The notes: a model not told the origin generated them from the sequence alone. A stretch of 64,000 bases of DNA from Dyella caseinilytica (GCF_016865235.1 NZ_CP064030.1:3844001-3908000); one strand, 5' to 3'; counted from the stretch's first letter, positions 27,364-36,519 are shown. Made by a program: numbers and translations.

Positions 27364-30300
27364 TCAATGAAAATCCCGTGAGCGCGCATCCAGTTCGCTA
27401 AGCATGCCGCTGACATCATGCAAGCGCCGCGCAATCAGATGGCTGACACCATCGACAGCTTCCCATCGCCCTTCGACTGCCAGCAGACGTGCTTCCAGAT
27501 AAGGTCCGCGCTGCTGTTGCGCGACGTGATTCCAAACCACAACATTCACGTAACCGAATTCGTCTTCGATGGTGATGAAAGTGACGCCGCTGGCTGTCTG
27601 GGGGCGCTGCCGCTGGGTGACCAGGCCAACGGTGCGCACCCGCGTTTCATGCGGAAGCTGCTGCAGGCTGCGCGAATCGATGAAACGCGCGGCGTGCAGG
27701 CGGCGGCGCAGCAACTTCAGCGGATGCGCACCGAGCGTAAGCCCGCTGTGAGCGTAATCGGCCATCAGGTTTTCCACCGGCGTGGGCAACGGCAAGACGA
27801 TGTCTTGCTCGCGTGGACTTTCACGACCGAACAGCGGTAGTTGTGATTCCACGCCAGAGGTCAGCCACAAGGCACGATGACGATGCCCTGCCAGCCCGCG
27901 CAGCACACCCGCGTCGGCCAGCAAATCCTGATGCCGCGCATCCAGGTTGGCGCGCGTGCAGAGATCTACCACATCGCTGAATGGCTGCATCTTGCGCGCA
28001 TTCGCGATTCGCTGCGCCACCTCTTCGCTACAGCCGCGTAATTGCCGCAGGCCAAGTCGTAGCGCCAACTCGCCCTCACTGCGCGGATCGCTTTCCAGCG
28101 TGCAATCCCATTCGCTATAACGCACATCCATCGGCAGTACGCGAACGCCGTGCCGCTGCAAGTCCTGCACGATCTGGCTTGCGCTGTAGAAGCCCATCGG
28201 CTGCGCATTGAGTAAGGCACAGGCATACGCAGCCGGCTCATGGCATTTCAACCAGCTGCTGACATAGGCGAGGTTGGCAAAGCTGGCGGCGTGGCTTTCC
28301 GGGAAGCCGTAACTGCCGAAGCCTTTGATCTGCTCGAAAATCTGCGCAGCGAATTCAGCGCTGAGATTATTTTTCAGCATGCCGCGGGTCAGTTTCTCCC
28401 GATGCACCTCCATGTCACCATGACGCTTCCATGCGGCCATCGAGCGACGCAGCTGGTCCGCTTCACCTGGCGTATAGTCGGCCGCCACCACGGCCAGCCT
28501 CATCACCTGTTCCTGAAACAGCGGCACGCCCTTGGTGCGTTCGAGCACGGGCCGCAACGCTTCAGACGGATATTCGATAGGTTCCTCACCATGACGCCGC
28601 CGCAGATAAGGATGCACCATGCCACCCTGGATCGGTCCCGGACGCACGATGGCGATCTGGATCACCAGATCGTAGTAATCAGCCGGCCTTAGCCGCGGCA
28701 GCATCGACATCTGCGCACGGCTTTCAATTTGGAACACGCCAATGGTGTCGGCGCGCCGGATCATTTCGTAGGTACGTTTGTCGTCGTGTTCGATCGTGGC
28801 AATCGTCCATCTCTTGCCACGATGCTCATCCACCATGTCAAAACACTTGCGTAGACAGGTCAGCATACCCAGGGCAAGACAATCGACCTTCAGCAGCCCC
28901 ATGGTGTCCAGATCATCCTTGTCCCACTGGATGATGGTGCGATCAGCCATGGCTGCGTTTTCCACCGGCACCAGTTCGTGCAGCGGCGCATTGGCGATGA
29001 CAAAGCCTCCGACATGCTGACTCAGATGTCGCGGCATGCCGATCAGCTGTGCAGTCAGCCACAACACCTTGTGCAGCACGGGAGCATCCGGATCGAAACC
29101 CTGCTCACGTAGCTGTGCATCCAGCGACTCCTCGCCATCCCACCACGCCAGGATGCGGCTGAGCTTTTCGATCTGGTCTTCCGGGAGATCCAGCGCCTTT
29201 GCCACGTCACGCACGGCGCTCTTTCCACGATAGCTGATGACCGTCGCGGCCAGCGCAGCGCGCGTACGACCGTATTTACGGTAGATGTATTGGATGACTT
29301 CCTCACGCCGCTCGTGCTCGAAGTCGATGTCGATATCCGGTGGCTCGTTGCGCTCCTCGGAAATAAAGCGCTCTACCAGCAGATCGACTTTCTCCGGATC
29401 AGCATGCATCACACCAAGCGTGTAGCAGACGATGGAGTTGGCGGCCGAGCCACGTCCCTGACACAAGATGCCTTCGCCTTGAGCGAAATGCACAATGTCG
29501 TACACGGTAAGGAAATACGCTGCGTAGTTTTTCGTTTCGATCAAACGCAGTTCGGTCTCGATTTTCTTCTTGATGTCGTCACGCACGCCGTTCGGCCAGC
29601 GCCACGCCACACCTTTGACGACCAACTCACGCAACCACTGCATCGGGGTATAGCCGTCCGGCACCAGTTCGGCTGGGTATTCGTATTTCAACTCGCTCAA
29701 ATGAAAGCTACAGCGCCGGGCAACGCGCACGCTCTCGGCCAACCAGGCCTCCGGATAGATACTCTGCAATACGGAGCGACGGCGAAGATGGCGTTCGCCG
29801 TTGCGAAACAGCACGGCGCCGGCTTCGGCAAGCCTCAGGCGATGACGGATGGCGGTCATCGTATGCTGCAGCGGCAATCGGCGCCGCACATGCATGTGTA
29901 CGTCGCCGGCAGCCACCCGTGGCAATTGCAGGCGTTCGCCCAAGCTGTCCAGTTCGGTGATCCGTGCGTCGTCATCCACATCACGGTGCAACTCCACTGC
30001 CAGCCATGCGCGGGAATCGAACGTACGCTTCACCCATGCACCCTGCTCCGGATCCGGTTCACGCTCTGGTATCCACAACACCAGCGTGCCGGGCGCACCG
30101 CCTTCGAGATCCGACCGGAACAGGCGATAGCTGCCTTTGGTCGAGGCACGCCGCCCTTGCGTGATCAGGCGGCACAGCGAGATGTAACCCTGCTTCGTTT
30201 CCGCCAGCAGCACCAGCTTGGGGCCATCGGAAAGCTGAATCTCCGTACCGACGATCAACGGCAGCTTCGTATCGCGAGATGCTTCCAACGCGCGCACGAT

Positions 30301-30450
30301 GCCGGCAAGCGAACACTCATCCGTGATCGCCAGGGCGGTATAACCACACTCGTTAGCACGCTCGAACAATTCGCGCGCGCTGGATGCGCCGCGCTGGAAC
30401 GAGAAATCAGAAAGGCAATGCAGTTCGGCGTAGTCCGTCATGCGAACCAC
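27364..30450 (-). CDS. dnaE2: Error-prone DNA polymerase DnaE2
   Basis: The 1028-residue C-family polymerase has an N-terminal PHP domain (YAELHCLSDFSFQRGAS), the palm with acidic residues PDIDIDFEHERR, finger motifs (YCLGVM-like TLGVMHADP, GFPESHAASF) and a C-terminal OB domain (GLVTQRQRPQTASGVTFI). Length and gene order with imuA-imuB identify DnaE2 rather than replicative DnaE1. It is the translesion polymerase of the SOS mutasome. It overlaps imuB by 13 nt. Confidence 0.97.
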   Translation of the reverse strand: MVRMTDYAELHCLSDFSFQRGASSARELFERANECGYTALAITDECSLAGIVRALEASRDTKLPLIVGTEIQLSDGPKLVLLAETKQGYISLCRLITQGRRASTKGSYRLFRSDLEGGAPGTLVLWIPEREPDPEQGAWVKRTFDSRAWLAVELHRDVDDDARITELDSLGERLQLPRVAAGDVHMHVRRRLPLQHTMTAIRHRLRLAEAGAVLFRNGERHLRRRSVLQSIYPEAWLAESVRVARRCSFHLSELKYEYPAELVPDGYTPMQWLRELVVKGVAWRWPNGVRDDIKKKIETELRLIETKNYAAYFLTVYDIVHFAQGEGILCQGRGSAANSIVCYTLGVMHADPEKVDLLVERFISEERNEPPDIDIDFEHERREEVIQYIYRKYGRTRAALAATVISYRGKSAVRDVAKALDLPEDQIEKLSRILAWWDGEESLDAQLREQGFDPDAPVLHKVLWLTAQLIGMPRHLSQHVGGFVIANAPLHELVPVENAAMADRTIIQWDKDDLDTMGLLKVDCLALGMLTCLRKCFDMVDEHRGKRWTIATIEHDDKRTYEMIRRADTIGVFQIESRAQMSMLPRLRPADYYDLVIQIAIVRPGPIQGGMVHPYLRRRHGEEPIEYPSEALRPVLERTKGVPLFQEQVMRLAVVAADYTPGEADQLRRSMAAWKRHGDMEVHREKLTRGMLKNNLSAEFAAQIFEQIKGFGSYGFPESHAASFANLAYVSSWLKCHEPAAYACALLNAQPMGFYSASQIVQDLQRHGVRVLPMDVRYSEWDCTLESDPRSEGELALRLGLRQLRGCSEEVAQRIANARKMQPFSDVVDLCTRANLDARHQDLLADAGVLRGLAGHRHRALWLTSGVESQLPLFGRESPREQDIVLPLPTPVENLMADYAHSGLTLGAHPLKLLRRRLHAARFIDSRSLQQLPHETRVRTVGLVTQRQRPQTASGVTFITIEDEFGYVNVVVWNHVAQQQRGPYLEARLLAVEGRWEAVDGVSHLIARRLHDVSGMLSELDARSRDFH

Positions 30451-31838
30451 CCGTGCAGCATCCAGCCAGATCGTTCACCCGGTGCGCAGAATGCCCAGGC
30501 ACGCTGTCCCATCGAGGTCTCGACGACGTAATAATCACGTCGCGCATCACCGCCATCCCACCAGCCGGTTTCCAGTCGTTCCGGACCTGAAATTACACGC
30601 AACGCACCACGCAATGGCATTGGCCGCGTCAACAACCAGGTGGGCCGTGGACGCGGTTCGAGCAGTACATCGTCCTGCACGGCCACGCGCTGTGAATGTT
30701 CGGGACGTGGATCGGCGGTGGCACCCCATCGATACACGGCACCATCGCCAAGCCGCGCGCGCAGACGTTCGCGCAGTTGTTCGAAAGGCAGGGCATGCGC
30801 AGGTCGCTCATCGAACAGGTCACGACCGGTCGGCGCGAAGGTAGGTAAATCATCGGCCATCAAGCGCAGGGCAAGCACCGGTGCAGGCAATGACACTTGC
30901 TCCAGACGCCCGCGCGCAGCATCGAACAGCACATCAGCATCGCGCTCCGGCGAAAGCATGCCGACGGAGACATCCGTCGCAGCGAGATCACGATGCACGA
31001 GCTTCAAGACAAACCGTTGCACACCACCGTCGCGGCCAGACAGGTACGCGGCGAGATCGCCGGTCATACGTTTCAGCGGGAAAACCAGCGCGGCCAGATT
31101 TTCCACTTCGTGCGAAAGCTCGATGATCCAGTCCACGGCATCGGGCGGCACATACAGATCGAGCCCGGCAGGCAGATCACCGGTCAGACGATCCATCGCC
31201 TGTAGCAGTTCGGCACCAAAGCGGCGCTGCAAACCATCGCGCGGCATGCGCAGGAGTTGTCCGAGACGACGCACACCCATGCGTGGCAATGCGTCCACCG
31301 CCCGTGCCGGCAAACGGCTCTTGCCCAGGGGGACGTCATCGAGCAGGCGCCGCATGCTTTCGTGACTGAGCGCTGTTTGTCCGTCGCTAACGCCTGCCAT
31401 GACATAAGCGCCGTGTGGTGTCGGTGCAGCAGCGATGCGGTAACGAAAGCCCAACGCGGTTATATCCTCGCGCAGGCGCTGCTCCATCACTAACCACGAT
31501 CCGAACAAGCTTTGGCTCTTGCTGACTTCAAGCACGATGGCATGCGGCAACAGCGCTACCTGTGAGCTGTAGCGATAGGCCACGCTGGCGAGAAATTGTT
31601 GCCAGCGCGCAACATCGGCTGCGTCGTAAGGAGCGGCTTCGAACTGTGCCAGTAGCGCCTGTGCTGCTGTCAGGCGCTGACCGATGCGCAAACCCGCTGC
31701 GTGAGCAGACGCATTGACCGCCACCACGACGCGCGCGTTGACCGGACCATCCACCAGCACCAGCGGACTGTTATCGGCGCGGCGGCGGAGGACACCATCC
31801 AGTGCCAATTGCGGCAGCAGCAAGCAGGCCCAGAGCAT
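30438..31838 (-). CDS. imuB: ImuB, Y-family polymerase-like mutasome subunit
   Basis: The 466-residue protein has a Y-family-like fold (MLWACLLLPQLALDG; GLRIGQRLTAAQAL; the helix-hairpin-helix region RMGVRRLGQLLRMP) but lacks the normal catalytic acidic motifs, as is typical of ImuB. It recruits DnaE2 and the beta clamp. Its ATG at 31838 abuts structured element B, and its first codons (ATGCTCTGG) recur inside the element's outer arms, so the native 5' context has been altered. Confidence 0.94.
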   Translation of the reverse strand: MLWACLLLPQLALDGVLRRRADNSPLVLVDGPVNARVVVAVNASAHAAGLRIGQRLTAAQALLAQFEAAPYDAADVARWQQFLASVAYRYSSQVALLPHAIVLEVSKSQSLFGSWLVMEQRLREDITALGFRYRIAAAPTPHGAYVMAGVSDGQTALSHESMRRLLDDVPLGKSRLPARAVDALPRMGVRRLGQLLRMPRDGLQRRFGAELLQAMDRLTGDLPAGLDLYVPPDAVDWIIELSHEVENLAALVFPLKRMTGDLAAYLSGRDGGVQRFVLKLVHRDLAATDVSVGMLSPERDADVLFDAARGRLEQVSLPAPVLALRLMADDLPTFAPTGRDLFDERPAHALPFEQLRERLRARLGDGAVYRWGATADPRPEHSQRVAVQDDVLLEPRPRPTWLLTRPMPLRGALRVISGPERLETGWWDGGDARRDYYVVETSMGQRAWAFCAPGERSGWMLHGWFA

Positions 31839-32135
31839 TTAGGGATGCTCTGGATGGGCCTGCGCAGGCGTCACCGTGGCTGTCCGTTCGCAGACCACAG
31901 GACCATCGGCGAAGGCAGACTGGCCGTCTGTCGAGACGATGGGCCGAAGGGATGCGGACGGACAGCCACGGCCACTACGTATTGAAATTAAAAATGACGG
32001 GGTGATTTCCAGGAGGCTCGCAGGCTGCGTCGCGTGGCTTGAAAAGGCACCCGGCTTTCCCTGTGCCACGCAACACAGCCTGCGAGCCTCCTGGAAATCA
32101 TGCCGCCTACGCAGACCCATCCAGAGCATCCCTAA
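31839..32135 (-). repeat. Structured nested-palindrome element, copy B (inside imuA-imuB)
   Basis: Read on the minus strand, the outer stem pairs 32104-32135 with 31839-31870 (30/32). Hairpin 1 pairs 32076-32099 with 32004-32027 (24/24, extendable) and hairpin 2 pairs 31958-31971 with 31874-31887 (14/14). The core 31871-32103 is 233 nt, the same as copy A, with identical spacing. Its 70-nt hairpin-2 interior is 67/70 identical to copy A. The element begins 4 nt after the imuA stop and ends exactly at the imuB ATG, in the direction of transcription of the SOS operon. Confidence 0.9.
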
Positions 32136-32139
32136 GCCC

Positions 32140-32877
32140 TCACGCGGCCGGCTTCTTTCGCAAAGGATTCCCGTGAAGGCCGAAATCCACAGCGCCATGC
32201 ATACGCTGATGAACCGCATGCACAGCTGCCAATGGACTCCGGCCTTCACCGGGAAGACGTTGAACACGGTCGAAAGGAATCGCTTGCGCTGGCGCGTTGC
32301 CGCCGCGGCATTTGCGTATCCAGATGGAAGTGAGTGGCGCATCCGCCAGCTCCAGCCGCAATGAAGCCGGCGAGGCATTGGCCAGATGCCTGCGATCACG
32401 GAACACGAACGCCAACGCGCGTCCCGCATCCGCCGCTACTTGCAAGCGGCGCAGGCTGCGATCGTCCGCTTGCTGCGGCCACGCGAGCACCGCCGCGCAG
32501 CTGCCGGAGCGCAGGCATTGCTCCGTCGCCCACAGCACATGCTTTTCGTCAGCGTCGACGATTTCCAGCTGCTGCAGGTTCACGCCTTGCTGCCGCCAGC
32601 CCATGGCACACGGCGCATAAGGCGGCGCAATCAACACGACAGGACGTTTGCTCTGTGTGAGGCGCGCCAGGGTTGGCAGCACCAAGTGCAATTCACCGAT
32701 GCCGTCGGCCGGTAGCAGGATTTCCGTCAATGCGGCGTCCGGCCAACCGCGCGTCGGCAACGCCGCATCAAGTGCTGCCCAGCCGGTCGGCTGCTCACCT
32801 TCCACCAGCGGCGCGGCGCGTCCGCGCCAGACTTGCCGGGCATCCAGCAGATTTGATAGGGCGACTACGGCGCCCAT
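32140..32877 (-). CDS. imuA: ImuA, RecA/SulA-like mutasome subunit
   Basis: The 245-residue protein shows the ImuA pattern: an N-terminal HPALWRG-like segment (VWRGRAAP), PTGWAALDAALPTRGWPDAALTEIL, and a RecA-like core (VLPTLARLTQSKRPVVLIAPPY). It partners ImuB and DnaE2 in SOS mutagenesis. The ATG at 32877 overlaps the lexA stop (TGATG), so the TTG before it is less likely. The distance to imuB is unusually long (301 nt) because element B lies between. Confidence 0.92.
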   Translation of the reverse strand: MGAVVALSNLLDARQVWRGRAAPLVEGEQPTGWAALDAALPTRGWPDAALTEILLPADGIGELHLVLPTLARLTQSKRPVVLIAPPYAPCAMGWRQQGVNLQQLEIVDADEKHVLWATEQCLRSGSCAAVLAWPQQADDRSLRRLQVAADAGRALAFVFRDRRHLANASPASLRLELADAPLTSIWIRKCRGGNAPAQAIPFDRVQRLPGEGRSPLAAVHAVHQRMHGAVDFGLHGNPLRKKPAA

Positions 32878-33497
32878 CAAACGCCTCTCACCAGACCTGC
32901 AAACAATCCTTCGATCGCAAAGTCTTCGGTGGGATCCGGATCAATCGGTTGATAACCGGGACTGTTGGGCAGCAGGCGGATCACATCGCCCTGCCAGTAC
33001 AGACGTTTGATAGTGAAACGCTCACCTTCTACGCGCGCTGCCACCACTTGTCCGTGGCGTGCAACCGGTGTGGCATGCACGGCAACCAGATCGCCGTCGA
33101 GAATGCCTTCATCGCGCATCGAATCACCGATCACGCGCACCAGATAATCCGGCTGCAGGCGAAACAGCCAGCGCGACACATGCAAGCTGCGCTCGATCCG
33201 CGACTCGGAAAAGATCGGCTCGCCCGCCGCGATCCGGCCGATCAACGGCAGCTCCAGCGTGTCGGCCGCGAGCGGGTCGGATTCCTGTATCAGGCGGATG
33301 CCACGCGTCCGGTTGGGCTCGATCACCAGCCGGCCCTTCGCCTCCAGCGAGCGCACATGCTTGAGCACCGCGCTGACATTGGGCAAACCCATCGCCTGGC
33401 CGATTTCCTCCAGCGTGGGCGCTTCGCCGTCACGTTCCAGGCGAGCCCGGATGAAGGCGAGGATGTTGGACTGGCGGCTGGTGAGCTGGAGGGTCAT
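32877..33497 (-). CDS. lexA: LexA-type SOS repressor
   Basis: The 206-residue protein has an N-terminal winged helix (LTSRQSNILAFIRARLE, PTLEEIGQAMGLPNVSAV), the Ala-Gly autocleavage site in IAAGEP, catalytic Ser in GDSMRDEGI and catalytic Lys in FTIKRLYW. It is the first gene of a lexA-imuA-imuB-dnaE2 operon, as in several Pseudomonas and Xanthomonas relatives with a second LexA. The ATG at 33497 follows directly after a palindromic operator; the frame running back through the operator is not likely to be translated. Confidence 0.95.
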   Translation of the reverse strand: MTLQLTSRQSNILAFIRARLERDGEAPTLEEIGQAMGLPNVSAVLKHVRSLEAKGRLVIEPNRTRGIRLIQESDPLAADTLELPLIGRIAAGEPIFSESRIERSLHVSRWLFRLQPDYLVRVIGDSMRDEGILDGDLVAVHATPVARHGQVVAARVEGERFTIKRLYWQGDVIRLLPNSPGYQPIDPDPTEDFAIEGLFAGLVRGV

Positions 33498-33506
33498 GGC
33501 CAGTCT

Positions 33507-33530
33507 ATTTTCACCTTTTTTGGTGAAAAT
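33507..33530 (-). promoter_or_regulatory. Probable LexA operator upstream of lexA
   Basis: The sequence ATTTTCACC, six T residues, then GGTGAAAAT forms a perfect 9-bp inverted repeat (33507-33515, 33522-33530), 10 nt upstream of the lexA start. Position and symmetry fit an autoregulatory SOS box, although the sequence differs from the E. coli CTGT-N8-ACAG consensus. Binding is inferred. Confidence 0.65.
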
Positions 33531-33597
33531 GAAATACCCGGCAAGACACAAAAAATATCAAAGAATAATCAGATACTTACCGATCCACTGGCATCCG

Positions 33598-36519
33598 CTA
33601 CAGCCTATCGGCCGGACTGACGGGTGACGATTCCCCCATCACGACACGATTGCGTCCGCCGGTTTTGGCACGGTAGAGCGCCGCATCGGCACGCCGAACC
33701 AGATCCACACCGATGCGGTCGCCTGGATTTAGCCACGTCACGCCGATCGAGCAGGTGATATGCAATGTCGCGCCTTCAACGCTGATCGGATTGCCAGCAA
33801 TGGCTTGGCGGAATGCTTCGAAGGGCACCGGATCATCTGGCATCGTGCCCGGCAGCACGGCCAGAAATTCTTCGCCACCGCAGCGGCCGAGAGTGGCTTC
33901 GGCCGGCAATGCTTTGCGCAGATGCGAAGCGACTTCGATCAACACCGCGTCGCCAGCCAGATGACCGTGGTGATCATTGATGTCTTTGAAGAGATCGAGA
34001 TCGATCAGCGCCAAGGCCAGCGGTTGGCCACATGCCTGCGCATCGACAACGGCCTTGGCAAGTATCTCGAAGATACGAGCCCGATTGGGCAAGCCGGTCA
34101 ATGTGTCGTGGTTGGCCTGATGCCACAGGGCGACACGCGTTTCCTCCAGCGCCCTCTTGTCCACTTCCAGTTCGTGCGTGCGCTGCGCTACCAGTTGTTC
34201 GAGCTTGCGTGCACGTGCATGTAAATGCCGCGTGCGCAGCAACCAGGTCAACGCTATGCCCAGCACCAGCAGCAGACATCCACCCACGATCGCCGGCGTT
34301 CGCCGCCACCACGGCGGCACGATGGTCAACGGCAATTGCACGACAGGCGATAGCTGACCGCTGTCTGGATCGTAGGCGGCGACTTCAAATACAAAGTCGC
34401 CGGGCGGGAGCGGCGGATAGTCGATCTGCGTCCGATCCGAGTTCACCCATTGCTGTTCGAGGCCTCGCAGCCGATAGCGGAATTGCAAATTGCTGCGCGT
34501 GGGGGCACCTACGGTAGCGAGGTGCACAGTCAGCGCTTTCGCCGGTGCGAAATCGAAGCGGTAACTGGATGATGATACTTGCGGCACACCGCCGAGGATC
34601 AGCTCGCTGATAACGACTCGCAATGATTCAGACGCCACCAGCGAGGCAGGATCCAGAATGTGTGAGATGCCGTTACTGGTGCCGATCCATACCGAACCGT
34701 CCGCATCTTCAAAAAAAGCATATTCGGCGACGTCGTCCCAGATCAATCCATCGTCTTCGGTCAGGCGACGCCAGCGCTGGCCATTGAAGAACTCCACACC
34801 ATCGGTGCCACCGATCCACAGCCAGCCACGCCGGTCATGTCGGATGAAGTAGATGCGCGAGTTGTCGAGAAGATCATTGTCGACGTGCTGCAGGCTCAAG
34901 CTTTTGCCATCTGTGACGCGGCCATGCCACAGACCATCGAAATCACCGCTCAGATAAAAATCGCCGCTGGAAAGCACATCCAGGTGCTTAAAGCCGACAT
35001 CGGACGGCGTGCCCGTGACACGGATATGCGTCCACCGGCCATGGTCAAAAAGGAACAGTCCGGCGTCACCGGTGAACCAGATTCGGCCCTGCGTATCTTC
35101 TTTTGCATCTTTGAATACGCTGTCGGGAACCACGCCTTCGCCAGCACGTTGGAATGTGTGGCCGTCATAGACATACAGCCCGCGCTCCGTGCAAAACCAC
35201 TCCCGCCCCTGACTATCGAAAAACGCGGCGGGAACATAAGCCGGCGAATGAGCAAGTTCTTCGGTTCCACCATCGCTGACGCGATAACGCAGCAGCTCGC
35301 CCGAATAGTAGGTGGCGAGCATGTCGCCATTAGGCAACGCGTGCAGCGCGATGGTTTCCTGTGCCAGTGGCGGCGCCTTCAAGGGCCAGCGCGCAAGACG
35401 CGTGGCGCCGGGCGCCAGTACGCTGCCGCCTAGTTCGTCACCCAGCCACAACGTGCCATCACTGGCGCGTGCGAGGGACCAAGTCGGGCTGCTATCCAGG
35501 CCTTGCGCGATCTGCCAGCTCTGAATCTGATCGTAGCCGCGCCATTGCAGCACGCCACGCCCGTAAGTACCGATCCACAGCACGTGGTCGCGGTCGTACA
35601 ACAGCGCATCGATGCCGATATCAGGCAAACCATTGCTGGCGTCGAAGATGCTCCAACTGCGGCCATCCCAGCGAGCCAGACCATTGTTGGCACGAGTGAG
35701 CAAGCGTCCCTGATCATCCTCGACCATGTCCAGATAAGCCGTCACTACGCGTGCACCCGACAGATCGTGATTGGCAAACGTGTTGCTGCCAGGCGCCAGC
35801 GTGCGGATGTGAAGAGGGCTACGAGCCCATAAAGTACCGTCGCGGGCAAGAAGGTAAGAAGTCCAGGTGTCTGGCGGAATACCCTGACCTTCGCCCCACA
35901 CCTGCAAATGATCGCCGGTCAGCTGGCAGAGGGATTTGCCACAGCCGAACCACAACGTGTGTCCCTCGGCAAATACGCTGTTGATATCGGCAAGCGCTGG
36001 CGTCACACGCCATGCCGCGTCGTCGAAGCGTGGTTGCATGCGCCACCCTGCTCCGTCGGGCTCGATCACCCACAGCCGGTGCTCACTCACTGCGTACAAA
36101 CGGCCGTCCAGATCAGCAAGCGTGGCACCCGGATCGATCTGCAGCGGATGCGGTTGGCCTGCGGCCAGCGCAAAGCGTTCGCCATCGCCTACATAGAGTC
36201 CGGTACGCGTGCCCACCCACAGTCGGCCCGAGCCATCCTGATGCAGGGCATCAATAAAACTGCCGCGCAAGCCGTTCGAAGCACCGATGCGCTGGAATTC
36301 GTGGCCGTCAAAACGAAACAGCCCATACTCTGTGCAGGTGTAGACGAAACCTCGGCGATCTTGCAGCAGACAGTTGTCTTCCAGACTTCCCAGTCCCTGA
36401 GCCTGGGTGAACGAGGCAAGGCTGGCAGCCTGTCCATGCGCGAGCGACATCAGGCCCAGTGCGACCACCGCAGCGACCATAGCCGTCAAGGCGCGCCAGC
36501 GATGCCGTGATCCATCCAT
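33598..36519 (-). CDS. Propeller-type sensor diguanylate cyclase (Reg_prop, Y_Y_Y, GGDEF)
   Basis: The protein of about 973 residues has a signal peptide/first membrane segment (ALTAMVAAVVALGLMSLAHG), many two-component-regulator propeller repeats (LWVGTRTGLYV, VLWIGTYGRGVLQW, SVWIGTSNGISHI), a Y_Y_Y domain (LQFRYRLRGLEQQWV), a membrane helix (IVGGCLLLVLGIALTWLL), a coiled coil and a GGDEF domain with active-site CGGEEF. It should sense an extracytoplasmic cue and make cyclic di-GMP. The ATG at 36519 gives the cleanest signal; the frame extends to a GTG at 36609. Confidence 0.88.
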   Translation of the reverse strand: MDGSRHRWRALTAMVAAVVALGLMSLAHGQAASLASFTQAQGLGSLEDNCLLQDRRGFVYTCTEYGLFRFDGHEFQRIGASNGLRGSFIDALHQDGSGRLWVGTRTGLYVGDGERFALAAGQPHPLQIDPGATLADLDGRLYAVSEHRLWVIEPDGAGWRMQPRFDDAAWRVTPALADINSVFAEGHTLWFGCGKSLCQLTGDHLQVWGEGQGIPPDTWTSYLLARDGTLWARSPLHIRTLAPGSNTFANHDLSGARVVTAYLDMVEDDQGRLLTRANNGLARWDGRSWSIFDASNGLPDIGIDALLYDRDHVLWIGTYGRGVLQWRGYDQIQSWQIAQGLDSSPTWSLARASDGTLWLGDELGGSVLAPGATRLARWPLKAPPLAQETIALHALPNGDMLATYYSGELLRYRVSDGGTEELAHSPAYVPAAFFDSQGREWFCTERGLYVYDGHTFQRAGEGVVPDSVFKDAKEDTQGRIWFTGDAGLFLFDHGRWTHIRVTGTPSDVGFKHLDVLSSGDFYLSGDFDGLWHGRVTDGKSLSLQHVDNDLLDNSRIYFIRHDRRGWLWIGGTDGVEFFNGQRWRRLTEDDGLIWDDVAEYAFFEDADGSVWIGTSNGISHILDPASLVASESLRVVISELILGGVPQVSSSSYRFDFAPAKALTVHLATVGAPTRSNLQFRYRLRGLEQQWVNSDRTQIDYPPLPPGDFVFEVAAYDPDSGQLSPVVQLPLTIVPPWWRRTPAIVGGCLLLVLGIALTWLLRTRHLHARARKLEQLVAQRTHELEVDKRALEETRVALWHQANHDTLTGLPNRARIFEILAKAVVDAQACGQPLALALIDLDLFKDINDHHGHLAGDAVLIEVASHLRKALPAEATLGRCGGEEFLAVLPGTMPDDPVPFEAFRQAIAGNPISVEGATLHITCSIGVTWLNPGDRIGVDLVRRADAALYRAKTGGRNRVVMGESSPVSPADRL

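Noticed and set aside
29290..30531. A 413-codon plus-strand frame antisense to dnaE2
   Set aside because: It is a GC-driven shadow of the dnaE2 coding strand with no domain or start signal.
31876..32364. A 162-codon plus-strand frame running through element B into the antisense of imuA
   Set aside because: It is antisense to imuA over half its length and otherwise reads the repeat. No protein family is recognisable.
31839..32429. A 196-codon minus-strand frame whose TAA directly precedes the imuB ATG
   Set aside because: It begins inside imuA in another frame and then reads the element. It could at most act as a leader frame; there is no evidence that it is a gene.
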